Source of the DNA: Dermatophagoides farinae
Lineage: Eukaryota > Arthropoda > Arachnida > Sarcoptiformes > Pyroglyphidae
DNA length: 64,000 nucleotides
Reading direction: 5' to 3'
Assembly (NCBI RefSeq): GCF_024713945.1
Contig: NC_134679.1
Span: 4,345,001-4,409,000 of the forward strand
The notes under the pieces were generated by a model that had not been told where the DNA came from, ran no database searches, and saw only the letters and a program-made list of their open reading frames with translations. Both the position numbers and the translations under genes were made by a program. Of this stretch, positions 41,435-53,100 are shown one piece after another. The number at the start of each line of letters is the position of its first letter. Positions within the stretch are counted from its first letter, which is position 1.

Positions 41435-41452
41435 AGGAGGACATGTCCTCCT
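41435..41452. repeat. 18-bp perfect palindrome in a GC-richer patch
   Basis: AGGAGGACATGTCCTCCT is its own reverse complement. It sits in a ~55-bp patch (about 41428-41482) noticeably richer in G+C than its surroundings, which ends in GGTAACCCTAAC. It may be a remnant of a transposon end or a binding site. No transposase or matching second end was seen. Confidence 0.8.
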
Positions 41453-41801
41453 GTCCTCACTGGATCTGGTAACCCTAACAAAACACTATGTTTATCGATC
41501 GATTGATCGATTGATCGATTGATTGATTGATTGATAGGGAATGGATCAAAATCAAAATATTAAACTGCCTTATTGAAATATATTGTCTAACAATAGGAAT
41601 GAGATCTACTTTAAATAATATATATGGAAACTTACATAAGTGAGAGTGAAAGTATTTTTACGCTATCATTGTCAGTATAGCAAAATTTGTTGTTAAATAC
41701 ATCTAATATCGATCTAATTTGAGAACAAAATGATTGATCTATCGATCTATCATCAATCAATCAATCAAACAAATAAATCCCATGAATAAAATAGCATAGT
41801 G

Positions 41802-41805
<4 letters not shown>

Positions 41806-41833
<28 letters not shown>
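41806..41833. repeat. (AG)n microsatellite
   Basis: Uninterrupted AG dinucleotides, fourteen units, passing into GAGTGAGTGAG. Confidence 0.9.
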
Positions 41834-41836
<3 letters not shown>

Positions 41837-42886
41837 GTGAGAAATTTTGGAACGTGAAAGGATTGAATAAATTACAGATTTAACAAATTCGTTTAGATAA
41901 AAGTAATGAAGGGGGAGAGGAAGAGTGATCGTCATCATTAATATTGTACAGAGTGATAGATGTTATCATTATTGAAATAATATGAAAAAAATTTATGCGA
42001 TGCAAATTTTAATGACGATAGATTAAAGATGTAAAGATATTGAATATTGCTTTTCGAAAGAAAATCAGAATCAAAATCTTTTTAAATAGAACGAACGAAA
42101 AAAAAACAAGAAACGAAATGGTAAATTATGCGAAAAGTTTGACCTGATACAAGGATTGATTTTTTTTGTTGTTGTTTTGTTTTTACGGACAAATTCAGGT
42201 TGATTACAGGTAAGACGACTAAAGGGAGAGAGAGAGATTATTAAATTATAATCGTTCTGTGTTAGATAGACATACCAGCGAAAAAATAAAAAAAAACCAC
42301 ATTCATCTGTTATCCAACTTTAATCGATTTGGAACAACGAACAAATTTCGAACCTTTCATAGAATTCATGACTGATCATCATCATCATTATCATTGATAA
42401 TCAATGTCCATAAATAGCATTTGTTATAATTGATTAATTTCTAATCAATAATTTCTGTTCAACCACAATTATTAAAAGACAATCTTCATTGGAAAAAAAC
42501 AAGAAAGAAAACGAAAATTCACCAAGCAATCAAAAATAATTGTGGCTAATCAATTCATTTTATCCTAAAATTCATCATGCCATCATCATGATGATCGAAC
42601 GTGATCAAAATTTTTCTTTTCTTTTTTTTTTGGTTCGATTTCTAATAACACAACCATAATACATTATTGTCGAAATGGATTGTTGTTTTTGTTTTTGTTG
42701 TTGTTGTTGGTGGTGTTGTTGTTGTTCATCGTTTCGTTACCGGTTTATTAATGTATATTTTTAGTTGGTAATATTTAATCAAAATCAAAAAAAGAATTAA
42801 TTGGCTAATTAATCAATTGTTTTTATTTTTGGCGAAATTTTGGATCGAATTTTTTTTTTCACCAAGTTTTCATTGTCGAATCTGGG

Positions 42887-42893
42887 TATAAAA
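42887..42893 (+). promoter_or_regulatory. TATA box of the basic repeat-protein gene
   Basis: TATAAAA in the context TCTGGGTATAAAATATTCG, the only well-placed TATA box noted before a gene start in this window. It lies 94 nt before the ATG at 42981. Transcription would start near 42918-42925 (GTTAGTCATT), giving a leader of about 60 nt. Confidence 0.55.
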
Positions 42894-42980
42894 TATTCGA
42901 TCGATTCCATAGAACACGTTAGTCATTTTTTTTTATTACTTTTTATTTGGGTATTATTATTATTGTTTGTCCTATAGAAT

Positions 42981-45457
42981 ATGGCCGATAAGCAAAATAA
43001 ACGGACAAAATCACCATCAAAAGTTCAATTAGTGAAAAAAAGTCCAAGTATAACCATGAAAAAAAATCGATCACTATCCAAACAGTCGATCAAAGGGAAA
43101 ACGGTTAAAGAATCATCAACACTATCGAAAAAATCTCGAAAGAAAAGCAAAAATGAACGAAGCCAAAGTAAAATGAAAACGACAGCACGAAAAACATCAA
43201 TTATAAAAACGAGTAGTACAAATTTAGCTAAATCACCACAGAACAAAAGTTTGTCGAAATTGATAATAATACCAATCGATGCTAAATCGTCAAAGACAAG
43301 TGGTAAAAAACAGTTGTCTACATCTTCAAAAAAGACTTCCAAAAATCAATCCTCCACAAAGGTTGAATCAATTTCCAAACGGAAGGTGGAAGTATCACAC
43401 TCAAATGTCTCAACAAAACAATCAAAAACCAGTACTGCTTTACGACCAAGAATGGCAAAAACTGTTGCCGAAAAAATTAAAGAAAAACGATCCAAATCAA
43501 AACTTGAAACTCAATCAGTTAAGGAAGGTAAATCGAAAATTCAGCCGAAATTATTTGAAAAGAGTAAAAAATCGACAAAAACCAAAAAAGATACCAAAAA
43601 GCAAAAATCGAAAACAATTGTAAGAGAAACTTCTAAAGCAGCTGGTATAACCGAAACGATTCTAAAAGTATCAAAAATTGAACCCTTCAAATCAAAACCA
43701 TCCAGTAAAAAACTTGAGCTATTTGTCATAAGGAAATCTCCCACACCCATGAATTCTGTGGAAGAACAAAAATCTCAGATGGCATTGTTGAAAGCTGAAG
43801 CTGAAGCAGCAGCTAGAGCAGCGAAAACTTATGAAGAACCTAAATTTTTTGAAACAATGATCGAAACTAAAGTAGCAACACCAGAGACAAAATCTCCACT
43901 TGTTGAACATATTACAATCAAAACAACAGTAGTAGAGTCTATCAAAGCTGATATCAAACCAAAATCGTCAAAACCATTACCAAGTCCGCCAAAACCAGCA
44001 TCTCTTCCGCCGAAACCAGCATCTCTTTCGTCGAAACAAGCATCTCTTCTGCCGAAATCAGCATCACTTTCGTCGAAACCATTACCAAGTCCGTCAAAAC
44101 CAGCATCTCTTCCGCCGAAACCAGCATCTCTTTCGTCGAAACCAACATCTCTTCCGCCGAAACAAGCATCACTTTCGTCGAAACCATTACCAAGTCCGTC
44201 AAAACCAGCATCTCTTCCGCCGAAACCAGCATCTCTTCCGTCAAAACCAGCATCTCTTCCGTCGAAACCATTACCGATTCCGTCAAAACCAGCATCTCTT
44301 CCGCCGAAACCAGCATCTCTTCCGTCGAAACCAGTATCACTTTCGTTGAAGCCATTACCAAGTCCGTCGAAACCAGCATCTCTTCCTTCTAAACCCAAAT
44401 CACTTTCGTCGAAACCAGCATCTCTTCCGTCTAAACCAAAATCCATTTCGTTGAAACCATCACCCAAACCGGTGATGACAAAAACACCAGAAAGATTTGA
44501 ATTGAAGCAAAAATCAGTAACAATAGTTAAAGCCATCGAACCGGAATCTAAATCCATGTCTGTTACGGCTAAAGATGATCAACCAGAAAGATTGGTGATA
44601 TCCACATCCAAAATAGCCACAGATGATCAACAACAGCCATTGTTTCAAACAAGAACCGAATTTCCTCTTTTTATTGTATCATCTGTGCAGGTAGCCAAAA
44701 GTAAAGTTTCACAAATTCCAGTTTCCCCACCGCAGCAATTGAGTAAATCCACACAAATTACACCAAAATCGACAAGTATAAAGACCCGTACTTCATATCG
44801 AAGCGGTAAGACACATCATCACGTATATAAATCCTTAATATTCATTGTAAATTGCTTCACATATCTAAAAACAGAGTCAACGAGAAAATCAACATATGCC
44901 CGTTTTGAACGAACATCCATTTTTTATCGTCGTCTTAATGATTATCATCGTGATAGGCGAGATGAGGCCATCATGATTCCTTATAATCCATATCTTAAAG
45001 GTCGAAAATTATATACAATCCATCGTGGTGATGGTAAGTTTCGAAGAGTCAATTCTATGTTTTGTTTTTTCATGTTTTAATTTTACATGTTTGTTCATAC
45101 ATAGAATTGGATCAAGTTATCGACATCACACCGGGTCTAATGTCAAGTCAATCACGAATGAATTCAATTCGACGTTCAAAAACTGAAGTATTCCGATTCG
45201 GTGATAGACGAAATGCAGATGTATTTGATGATGATCATAATAATAAATCAATATCATCAGAACCAACACGAAAACCGCACAAAATGGACAAACAACAACA
45301 ACAAGAACAACAGCAACAGTTAACAACTACTACCACTTTAGCCGTAAAACAAGATCCAATGATGAAAATGAAAGCCGAATCTATGGAAGAACCATCCATA
45401 TTGAAGACGATTGATAGTTGTAAGAGTAGTGAACCCACTTCCAAGTCTAATGTATAA
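42981..45457 (+). CDS. Lys/Ser-rich basic protein with 23 seven-residue Pro/Ser repeats
   Basis: Function not recognised. Exons 42981-44805, 44875-45033 and 45105-45457 with GT-AG introns of 69 and 71 nt; phase 1 junctions give Glu both times (SYRS-E-STRKS; IHRGD-E-LDQVID). The total is 778 residues. Residues 1-330 are very basic, with many SK, KS and KSPS-like motifs and a short Ala-rich helix near 273-285. Residues 331-491 are 23 seven-residue units of KPASLPP/KPLPSPS type. The C-terminal part is not repetitive (YARFERTSIFYRRL, MIPYNPYLKGRKLYTIHRGD) and may be the conserved functional region, followed by a Gln/Thr-rich tail. A cytoskeleton- or chromatin-binding role would suit the charge and the PxxP/SP content, but this is a guess. 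A TATA box stands just upstream, and CCTATAG at 42971-42977 could be a splice acceptor of a leader intron. Confidence 0.85.
43971..44453 (+). repeat. 23 x 21-nt coding repeat (KPxSLPP units)
   Basis: 483 nt encode exactly 23 units of seven residues. Units group into five blocks of 5, 5, 4, 4 and 5, each opening with KPLPxPS/KPLPSPP and continuing with KPASLPP, KPASLSS, KQASLSS and similar. The antisense strand is also open through the array in two frames, a by-product of the 21-nt period. Confidence 0.95.
44806..44874 (+). other. 69-nt intron with no in-frame stop
   Basis: Donor AAGCG|GTAAGA, acceptor CTAAAAACAG|AGTC. The length is a multiple of three and the upstream frame reads straight through it, so retention would insert 23 residues including a hydrophobic patch (SLIFIVNCFTYL). 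It is called an intron because of the strong splice sites and the sudden change of composition. Confidence 0.7.
45034..45104 (+). other. 71-nt intron of the basic repeat-protein gene
   Basis: Donor GATG|GTAAGT and acceptor TTCATACATAG|AATTGG. Splicing moves reading from frame 3 to frame 2 and bypasses the stop at 45078-45080. Confidence 0.85.
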
Positions 45458-45556
45458 CAATGTTTGAATTAACAACCACCTTACACACCCTCCTAATGAA
45501 ATGTATATGAAAGTGAGTGAAAAGAAAAATTCTGACGATAAAAAAAATATGCCGAA

Positions 45557-45584
45557 TGTGTGTGTGTGTGTGTGTGTGTGTGTG
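45557..45584. repeat. (TG)n microsatellite
   Basis: Fourteen TG units about 100 nt after the stop of the basic repeat-protein gene, probably in its 3' untranslated region. Confidence 0.9.
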
Positions 45585-48500
45585 AACGAACCTGAAAAAA
45601 AAACTTTCTAGAAAAAGCAAAATTTCTTAAATTACTAAATTTTTTTATTTTCCAAGTGGTAAATTTTTTCTGCAAAAAAAAAACAAACAAACAAACATTG
45701 AAGTGTAAAGCCTTCTTATGATGATGATGATGATGATAAATTGAACGGATGTTCAATCTATTCTTTTTCACATTTGGTCCGGTTTCATTCATCACACAAA
45801 AAAAACAACATCACCAACTACCTATATTTGATTTCAATCGTTTGTTGATTTTTCGTAATAATTTTCAATGTTTTAAAATTTACTTAAACTTTGATTTTGT
45901 TGTTTTGTTGATTTTTCACAAAACATGGTATTTTCAATTGAATTCTATATACTAAAATTCAATTCTAAATCCATGAGGATTATTTTCACAAATCGCGTAA
46001 GCATATTGACAAATTGATTTTGAATCAATTTTTTTGTTGTTGTTGTTGTTGTTCACGTATCGATATTAATCCACCACATAAAATAGTTTTTTTTAACACG
46101 TGTGAATAACATGGCCATTATTATGGAAACGTGAGTGGGGGGGGGGAAATGAATGAGAAAAAAAATGAAATGAAAATTATATCGTAAAAAATATGTATCG
46201 ATATTTTAAGCTTCGACAAAAAAATGTAATGAGAAAAAAAGCGGCAAAAAAAAATGTTTTTGACACTTGTTTCTTTTCTGCAGCAGCAGCAGCAGAAACA
46301 ACAACAGACAAAACTTTCAAGGCAATCACAATTCAAAAAAAAAAAAATAAATAAATGGCCACATAATTATTATTTAGAAATTGAATCTTGTTGACTATAA
46401 CTATTGTTACAAATGGAACATTATTGAAGCAAAAGCAAAAGCAAAAAAAAAAATTCGATTTGAATTTAAACCGATATATACTATATATATATATATATTC
46501 TCAATCGATTGTAATGTAATGGTCAATTTTGACAATCATTTGTTACAAATCTCTTTCATTCACACACACACCTACTTGACAATCATCAAGATTGCTAAAA
46601 AAAAAAAAATATTGTTGTTTTTCGTCTTTTGTTTTTCTCGACGAAATTCATGAAAAAAAAAATTTCGAAATTTAACTTTTCAATGAATTTAATAAATTCG
46701 ATTTGAATTTCTATTTTTTTTTGTCACAGCATATTCAAATAATGAAAAAAAAGGTTTTCTTTTTTTTTATTGTTGTTCAAATTGGAAAAAAAATCACATC
46801 ATAAACACAGTGATTAATTTTTTTTTTTGAAACAAAAAAAGTTTTATCACAAAATTTATTAACCGACATGGAGAATAAAATGTTAAAATTGAAAATCATC
46901 ATTGTTGTATCATTGATGATCATCAACATACAAGCTACTTTCACTAATTCTAATAATAACAACTGAAAAACAAAGTAAAACAGATGCTATTATGATGTAT
47001 CCACAGAAATGGAACACAGTTTTGTTTTTCTATAGTGAACATTTTTTAAAGTAATTCGGGCGTATATTAGCAAAAAAAAAAAAAAATCAAAGAATTAGAT
47101 CATCATTACCATTGTATAGAGACAACAATAATCTATCTATGGTTATTAATCTTGTTAATTGGCGCCTAATTTTCGTGCTGTACGCTCTCTCTCTCTCTCT
47201 CTCTTGCTCTCTCTTTCTCTCTCACTGTCAATCGCTTTTCCACGATTGTTTTTAGAAAAATCATTCAACTGATAATATATATTATATATGATCCTAGTGA
47301 GAGTTTAGTTTAACTTTTTTTTTGTTGTATTTTCATCGAGAATCGTGATTGGTTCCCACACACACACACACACACACAAATAAACTTTTCATTTTTTTTC
47401 TCTTGTTTTTGCTACCATTATTTCAGGTTCGAAACTGAAAAAAAAATCGAATCATCAATTCAATCCTGGTATCTATTGAAATTTTTTTTTGCTGTTAATA
47501 TTTATCTGATTTTTTTTATTTTCACCATGACTAACGAATAGAAAATAATGGACAATGATAATATCAAAATAGTATGAATTACAGGTTTTACTTTTTTTTC
47601 ATATTAAACAAGTTGGGAACCACTGGTCGTTCATTTTTTATTTTAATAGTGAGAAGCTTCAAATACACACACACACACACACACACGCACATGGATCGAA
47701 ATTTGTAGATAAAATATGGAAGCTAATTTTAGATACACACACACAAACATCTTTTTTTTTTGGTTCGATATCCACAGTAAATTAACTAGATAAAAAAAAC
47801 AAAACAAGATAAAGATAGTGGTCATAAAATGTGGAAAAAGATAAATGTTGATCAATGGAATTGGATTGAATTGAGAGTAGGAAAAAAAAGTAAAAACAAA
47901 CAAACAAACAAAATTACACCACACACTGATCTGTGTGAGTTATCATTATAGATTTTCAATGATTTGTATAGCTTCCAGCAAACAGAATGACAAAATAAAG
48001 ACACACAATGCACACACACACACGTAACAATACTAAATTAATTTGAATAATAATTTGAAACATTTTTTCAATCACAAATAAAGTTTTTTAGCACACAAAA
48101 AAATTATGTAATGATTTTTTTTTCTCATTTATTATTCAAAAGCCACAAATATCAAACTCTCATGATGATGAATATCATTATTATTATTAAGATTTCTGTC
48201 AGTACAATGAAATTCAATTCAATATATTGGTCAAACAACCATATAATGATTAGCATCATATTTTTTTTTACTTGATCATTCGATTTTTGCAATTTATTTA
48301 TTTATGATAATGATTCAATATAATTATCGTGTACTATGATGAAGATGATCATCATCATCGAAATTATCATTAGTTGTAGTTTTGTTTGTTTCACACACAT
48401 CATATTAGAATGAGATGTGGGAACGATGGGTTTGATTATTATTGAAGGAATTTATTATTTTTAAAAAAGGTGTTGATGATCATCATCAGGCGTACACAAA

Positions 48501-50101
48501 TATCATCATTATATTTATATGTATACTCGCACACACACATATCTCATGAATATTAAGTTCAAAAAAAAAAAAAAAATGTTAAAATTCAGATCAACATTAT
48601 AATGTTTGGGTTCCAAATTTGAGAGAAACAAAACAAAATATGGGAGAATGACAATGAGCTTAAAAATAAAGTAAAGTAATTCACTTGATGGATATATAGA
48701 GTGAATGAATGAGTGAAAAAACAAAAGAAAAATATGATCATCATCTACACATCAAACAATCGACAAAATTTGGCTATTCATAACGAATTCTATCTACAAA
48801 CACACACACACACATCCACATTCATGATGAAGATGAAATGAGATGAGATGAGTTGAATGAGTGAAACAGAAATTTAAAAAAAAAACATTTGAAAGTCAAA
48901 TTTTTTATTTGTTAATTTTGGCATCAAAAAAAAGGTCAATATTTCAAGTTGAAATCATATGGTTTGTTTTCACAAATGAAAATTACAAACATCAACAACG
49001 ATAACAATATATGAATCCTGATAATCTCATCCCAAATGTCATCTTCATCATCATCTGAGATTGACAGATAATTGAAAATTAAACATTTGAAATACATACA
49101 TTGAATATGATCATCATTCGATTTATAGTAAATATAATGCTAATTGATTTTTTTTTTTTTTTTGGTTTAAATTTCAATTCAAATCAAATATAATCAAATT
49201 TAATAATTTCTGCTTGCAAAATCCATTTCAAAATCTTTCTTTTTTTTTGTTTCTGTTTGCATTTAATAATAATCAGCCATCATCAAGTCAACATATATAT
49301 ATTCATCATTTGTTGATGAACATGATGATTTTTTTTCCATGATAATTGATTTGACATTGGAACGCATGGAACAGCAAATGCAAAAAAAAAATGTTTGGAA
49401 AAAGAAACAAACAAAAAAATAATTGAAATCCACCATATACTTTTTTTTTGTCTTAATGATGTTGATGATTATTTTGTGCGTGTGTGTATTCATTTCAGCA
49501 TTATTTCGAGCAAAAAATGATCAAAATGCAAATTAGTAACAACAATTATGATAAAGAAAGAAAGATAGAAAAAAAAAATTATTCTCCATAGGTTTGTCCA
49601 TGTTGTTTGAATTCAATTTGTTTATTTCATTATCACAATATAATCACATTGAATTGTCACTATGAATTGAAAATATGAAAGCTGAGGAAATGAATTTTTT
49701 TTTTTTTGATTTTTCACAATTGGCTTTGAATTCAGACATGAAAATGATGAATATAATTTTTTTTCTCTACAATTCATCATTTATTTTTTTTTGTTTTATA
49801 AATGAACGGATAAGATTCGATCGAAGAGAAACGGAATTTCTAGTGAAAGAAAAAAAAAATTACCTAGACGAGATCCGGAAATCGTTTTCATTTTATGATT
49901 GAATGATTATATCTCCCATAGTGCACACAATCACACACACCTTAGATTATGATGACCAACATCTTTGATGGATCATGATCATTCATTTTCATTGAAAATT
50001 TAGAGCAGCCAAAAAATGAAAATGAACAAAAAAAAATTATATTAAAAAATCAGTTTCTAAACAAGAGATTTCCTCATCATCAACTACATAATCTTCTCCT
50101 C

Positions 50102-50134
<33 letters not shown>

Positions 50135-53100
50135 TCATCAAGGTGAGGTGCACAAAGCTATGGATTTATTTTGTTTGTAAATCTTGAAAATGGCGCCCAC
50201 ACCTCAATTGTGGAATTTCATACACAACACAGGCACACACACACATATGAATAAAGAACAAATAATTTCAAAACCCAAAAAAAAAACAAGGTGCCGTCTA
50301 TTTAACCTTGCCCAAAATGTCATTATATAATATACCACATACACATGTCAATATTGCTATAATAATATAATGATCATGATTATTGAATCCAAAATTGGAT
50401 CATACAAAAAAAAATCAAATCATAGAAAATGACAAGCAGCTGAAATAATGCAAACAACAAGTATTCATATTCAAATTACAATCAGTAGAGAAAAAAATGG
50501 ATAAATAATTTGATTTTAATATTTTCAAAAATAAATCCAATTTTAATTTAGATGAAAAAAAAACAAATTCCAATTAATTCAATCAAATAATAATGATAAT
50601 GCAACCAAAAAAAAAACACACACAAACACATTTTAATTGTTTTTTCTGCACTATTTCATTGATATCGAAATCATGATTGACTGAATGAATAAAAAAAAAC
50701 AAAACAAGAACAGAAAAAACAAAACAAAAAACAAATCTCTAAAAGTTCAATGACTATAGTCAAAACAAATTTATAAAATATTGGTCATTGTTATTTCATC
50801 ATCATCATCATCATCATCAACAATATCGAAATGAATGAATTGAATTGAATGAATAATGGTGTTCAAATGTAGAATAATCATCAACATGTTAGTTAACAAG
50901 ATGAGAGAGAGAAAAAAAAATATCTGTTTTTTTTTCTGGAACAAGGAAAATGTGAAAAAATATATTACGCACGTACAGTAGCTCCATCAGTATATTGAAT
51001 TTTCATCACTTTGAATGTTTGTATGATCGTGTGTGTATTATGTGTGTGTTTGTTGTTGAACGTTTTTTTTCCTCTTATTTTATTTCGTTACCAAACCAAT
51101 TAGATATAGATAAAATAGATATCCGTATGGTAACTGTTCATTGTTTTAAAGTTTATAATCATCATCAACAACAACAAAATGAAAATCAATGAAAGATTGA
51201 AATCTACTAAGTCGAGTCGTGATCTTTATGATGATGATCTTACTATCAATAAATAATAATAATAAAACATAAAGGATATATATATTCGAACGTGTTATAA
51301 GCAAAGCCAGATGCCTAATGAAAGGACTACCTGTATTTCAATTTATTCGTGCAGAATGAGAGAAAAAATGTGTGTTTTTTTTGTTGTTGTTGTTGTCTCC
51401 GTTATTGAAATCATGTTTTATGGTACATGATTTTTTTTGTTGTTGTTTTCCATGAATTAATCAATCATTTATTATTATAATCCACTCAAATCATTGAGAT
51501 CATCTGAATCCATTCCAAGAAAAAAAACAAAACAGGGATCGTTACAAGATAAATGATTTTTGTTTCACTTTTACTGTGTAATGTTGAATGGACAAATTGA
51601 AATTATTAATTTACTCGTGATGATTATATGGTTCATTATATATGGTTATTTGATTTTAAGTTCGAAATTTGGAACTAATTTTTTTTCTGCCAAAATTTCA
51701 TATATAGTTTTTTTATTGTTGTTGTTGTTGATATGAATGAATTTCCATCTATAGATGTTTCAAACATTTTTTATTTTCTTCATTTTTCAATAACACCCAA
51801 TAAAATGTTCCTTACCATTTGAATGAATTTGTATTGTGAAATGTAATTCCAAAAAATTGCTTGAGACCAAAAAAAAAAAAAACGAGCAAAGTAGTTCACC
51901 ATGAAATAGATGACGAACGAAAAAAAAGAAAAAATAAAAATCAAACAAGATTGATTAAAATATGAGATGTGAAATGATAATGACAATGTCGCTTAGGGAC
52001 ATTTCATACGCACACACACACACACACACACAAACACGTGTTTCACAGTGTTTTCAATACTATTTAATGTTATTAAAATTCAATAAGCAATTATTTTATT
52101 CGCAATGGATGATCATATGATGATGGTTCAATGCTGTTTTCAGGTTATTGTTCTTGTTTCATTAAAATGATTTTTTTCCTATTTTTTTTTTGATTGAACG
52201 AGGATAACAACAACAACAAAATGACTACGAATCAAAGACAATCGATGAATCGAATCGATTATGATTATGATGTCCAAATCTAAATGGATATGTAAAAAAA
52301 AATAAAAAATTCGGAATCGATTACATTATATATGGGTCGATTGTCAAATCTATTGATTCAACAACAACAATCAATGTGTCAATTATTATTATTATTGATG
52401 ATGATGATGATGATGATGATATTGGAAATTGGGAAAAAAAACAACAACAACAACAACATTACAATCAATGACCAACTCAATTAAATCAATGAATGAATCT
52501 TTTTTTTTTCTTTCTTCATTCTTCACTATTTAGGAAAAAAAATCGATCCATCATACATCACCAGGTAGAAAACATTTGAATGTTTAACCTTTTGACTTTG
52601 ATAGAAAAAAAAATTATGTAAATGTTAGTCTAGTTAGTTTTTTTTTCTGTACATATATAATTCATCTAATATATATATATGTGTGTTTACCTTTGAACCA
52701 TGGAACAAGGATTTATGTAAAAACACACGAAATCGATAATAACATCATCATCATCATAAAACACACAAACAACAAACATACAAAGCTTGACAAGGAAGAA
52801 AAAATGAAAATTCGATATGATATATGGTGTAAATTAGTGAATTTGTCTACCCGGATAATCATCATTACCAATTATGAAAAAAAATGCAAATCTTCGTGTT
52901 TTTACAATTTTTTTTTTACAATAAACTTGCATATATACTCCTCCACCATATCACACGTATTCAAAATAGTCGTTGAAATTTGATCATGTCAAGTTTTATT
53001 TTATTATTGAGTAATTGAAATTTTATGCATGACATGTCACTTAACACATATTACACACACACACACACACATACCTTACTACTGTTATTGGTAAAAAAAA

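Larger units (their letters stand above)
32116..42880. other. Gene-free AT-rich interval between divergent genes
   Basis: About 10.8 kb without a supported gene. It holds many ATC/GAT, AAC/GTT and CA runs, a 21-nt minisatellite (40471-40533), a 22-base A run (40152-40173), a GC-richer palindromic patch (41435-41452), GATT/GATC repeats (about 41495-41536) and an (AG)n run (41806-41833). Promoters for the chitin-binding gene and for the basic repeat protein should lie at its two ends. Confidence 0.55.

Noticed and set aside
43829-44557. 242-residue minus-strand open frame with GFDGRDA-type repeats
   Set aside because: Antisense shadow of the 21-nt coding repeat; the plus strand has splice sites, a promoter and a continuous gene.
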